NCBI GenBank assembly: GCA_016786665.1
Contig: JAEUVZ010000050.1
Location: forward strand, 20,538 to 84,537
DNA length: 64,000 bases
Direction: 5' to 3'
DNA from: Flavipsychrobacter sp.
GTDB lineage: Bacteria > Bacteroidota > Bacteroidia > Chitinophagales > Chitinophagaceae
Positions 62,893 to 64,000 of the stretch are shown one piece after another; within the stretch, counting starts at the first letter, position 1; every line of letters starts with the position of its first letter. The notes under the pieces were generated by a model. It had not been told where the DNA came from, searched no databases, and saw only the letters and a program-made list of their open reading frames with translations. The translations under genes were made by a program, and so were the position numbers.

Positions 62893-64000
62893 TATTCCCG
62901 AATTTGAGCCTGCAATTTATTTTTGTAAGCGCCCATTAGCTGTTGCATGAGCTGCTCTATTTCCGTATCGGTAAGGGTGCGGTCCTGCAACTGGAACGTA
63001 TAGCTTAGCGCATACGATTTTTTACCGGCGCCCAGCTTTTCGCTTTCAAACACGTCAAATAAATCGAAGGAGCGAAGCGAGTCCAGCTTCAGTTGGCCCG
63101 TTACCTTCTCTACTTCCGCGTAAGAAACCTGCTTATCCAGTACGATGGCTATATCGCGCTGCACAGCGGGGAACCGGGGCACTTCGGTGTACTTTATCTT
63201 ATTAGCGGCAGCCGCCTTTTGCCACTGCGCGCCATGTATCACCGCGTGGTACACCTCCTGCTTTATATCAAACTCTTTCAGCCGTTTATCGCTTACCCGT
63301 ACTATCGTGCACAGGGGTTGATTTTTCCATTTCCAAGTGATGGACAACTGTCCGCCTGCCTCTTCGTAAGTGATGGCTGTATTGGAAATGCCGCTTTGTT
63401 TCAGCAGGCTTTGTATTATCCCTTTCAGGTAGAATACATCGGCCGGGCGGGAAGCGTGGTTCCAGCGGGCTGTCTGCACATTACCGGTTACCCAGAGTGC
63501 CAGTTGCTGCTCTTCCACATATTTCCCTTCTGCCTGTGTATAGGTTTTGCCGAACTCAAACAAAAGCAGGTCATTGTTCTTTCGGTTGCAATTGTATTGT
63601 ATCACGTCCAGCCCGCTTTCCAGCATGGCGGGGCGCAGTATATCCAGCTCGCTGCTCAGGCTGTTGAGCATACGCACCAGGTCGGTACGTTCCGGGTAAT
63701 ACTTGCTGTTTACTATAGAGTTGGTTACTATCTCCTGGTAACCCATACCACAGAGTAGTTCCGATACTTTCTGCCGGGCAGCCCGGTCATTAGGCATTGG
63801 TTTCACCAGCGAAACATTCAGCCGGGAAGGTATCTCAATGTTATCCAGCCCGTCTATGCGCAGTACCTCTTCTACTATGTCGGCCGGTTGTGTTACGTCC
63901 GTTTTGTTGGTAGGCACTACCAGCACCAGGCCCTCATTGTTCTGTTCTTCAATAACAAAATCGAGCGCCTGCAATATCTTCTGTATGGCTGCCGGTTCGT
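62892..64000 (-). CDS. pheT: Phenylalanine--tRNA ligase beta subunit (partial)
   Basis: The last 369 or so codons of PheT; the frame stays open to the window edge, so the N-terminal part lies to the right. The visible part includes the B5 region (DNIEIPSRLNVSL), the catalytic-like core (NDLLLFEFGKTY) and the C-terminal ferredoxin-like anticodon-binding domain (PRFPAVQRDIAIVLD through the end). It charges tRNA-Phe together with PheS. It overlaps the next gene by one base. Confidence 0.93.
   Translation of the reverse strand, partial: EPAAIQKILQALDFVIEEQNNEGLVLVVPTNKTDVTQPADIVEEVLRIDGLDNIEIPSRLNVSLVKPMPNDRAARQKVSELLCGMGYQEIVTNSIVNSKYYPERTDLVRMLNSLSSELDILRPAMLESGLDVIQYNCNRKNNDLLLFEFGKTYTQAEGKYVEEQQLALWVTGNVQTARWNHASRPADVFYLKGIIQSLLKQSGISNTAITYEEAGGQLSITWKWKNQPLCTIVRVSDKRLKEFDIKQEVYHAVIHGAQWQKAAAANKIKYTEVPRFPAVQRDIAIVLDKQVSYAEVEKVTGQLKLDSLRSFDLFDVFESEKLGAGKKSYALSYTFQLQDRTLTDTEIEQLMQQLMGAYKNKLQAQIRE

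Overview
The window looks like chromosomal DNA of a member of the Bacteroidota, probably of the Chitinophagaceae type. The evidence is gene content (fused alpha-beta 2-oxoacid dehydrogenase E1, GldL-like and DUF6452/DUF6048 proteins, an ABC-F protein of the Bacteroidota type, the nusB-DUF1573 pair, an E1/ClpS/PyrR set) and promoters: many genes have a clear TAnnTTTG -7 box, the phylum-specific sigma-A element, often within 30 bases of the start codon. No rRNA, tRNA, CRISPR array or intact insertion sequence was seen. Most of the window is dense housekeeping sequence.

Layout. 1-5 kb: nusB and a DUF1573 lipoprotein (minus strand), an FAD-dependent oxidoreductase, a zinc metallopeptidase, a TrmH-type RNA methyltransferase, ClpS. 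5-19 kb: an S9 dipeptidyl peptidase, a BrkB membrane protein, an exported redoxin, MiaE, a Tat-exported PLP enzyme, a VOC protein, an M28 peptidase, a cation/proton antiporter, a CNNM/CorC transporter, and the fused E1. 19-25 kb: a tightly packed surface-glycan cassette (YfhO-like protein, hexapeptide acyltransferase, flippase) that runs by overlap into a Kir-type K+ channel, then rocD. 26-36 kb: pyrR-pyrB with a heptanucleotide repeat between them, a GldL-like protein, accD, smpB, a saccharopine dehydrogenase-like enzyme, a thioesterase, gyrA, a TPR protein. 36-45 kb: two bestrophins, a desaturase/lipid A acyltransferase pair, an MsbA-like exporter, a USP-like protein, a two-component system.

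44.9-49.9 kb is an accessory island, visibly richer in A+T and with long non-coding stretches. It holds an sce7726-family protein with a readable PD-(D/E)XK/QxxxY nuclease motif, facing a T4-beta-type protein. Their 3' ends overlap by 47 bp, and a perfect 11-bp terminator hairpin for the beta gene lies inside the nuclease coding sequence. Next come a probable small structured RNA with a complete promoter and terminator, a 50-bp repeat pair, a PLDc_N-TPR protein, ATGTAACTA direct repeats, and an orphan small protein. I consider this the best candidate for an undescribed (possibly defence-related) system, but function is inference only.

49.9-64 kb returns to core genes: a CocE-type hydrolase, an ABC-F protein whose two ATP sites are predicted to be unequal, VF530, a BlaI-BlaR1 pair with two near-identical palindromic operators on its promoter, a secreted beta-rich protein, a DUF2157-like membrane protein, truA, a DUF58 protein, and the pheT-coiled coil-DUF6452-DUF6048 operon, with pheT running off the right edge.
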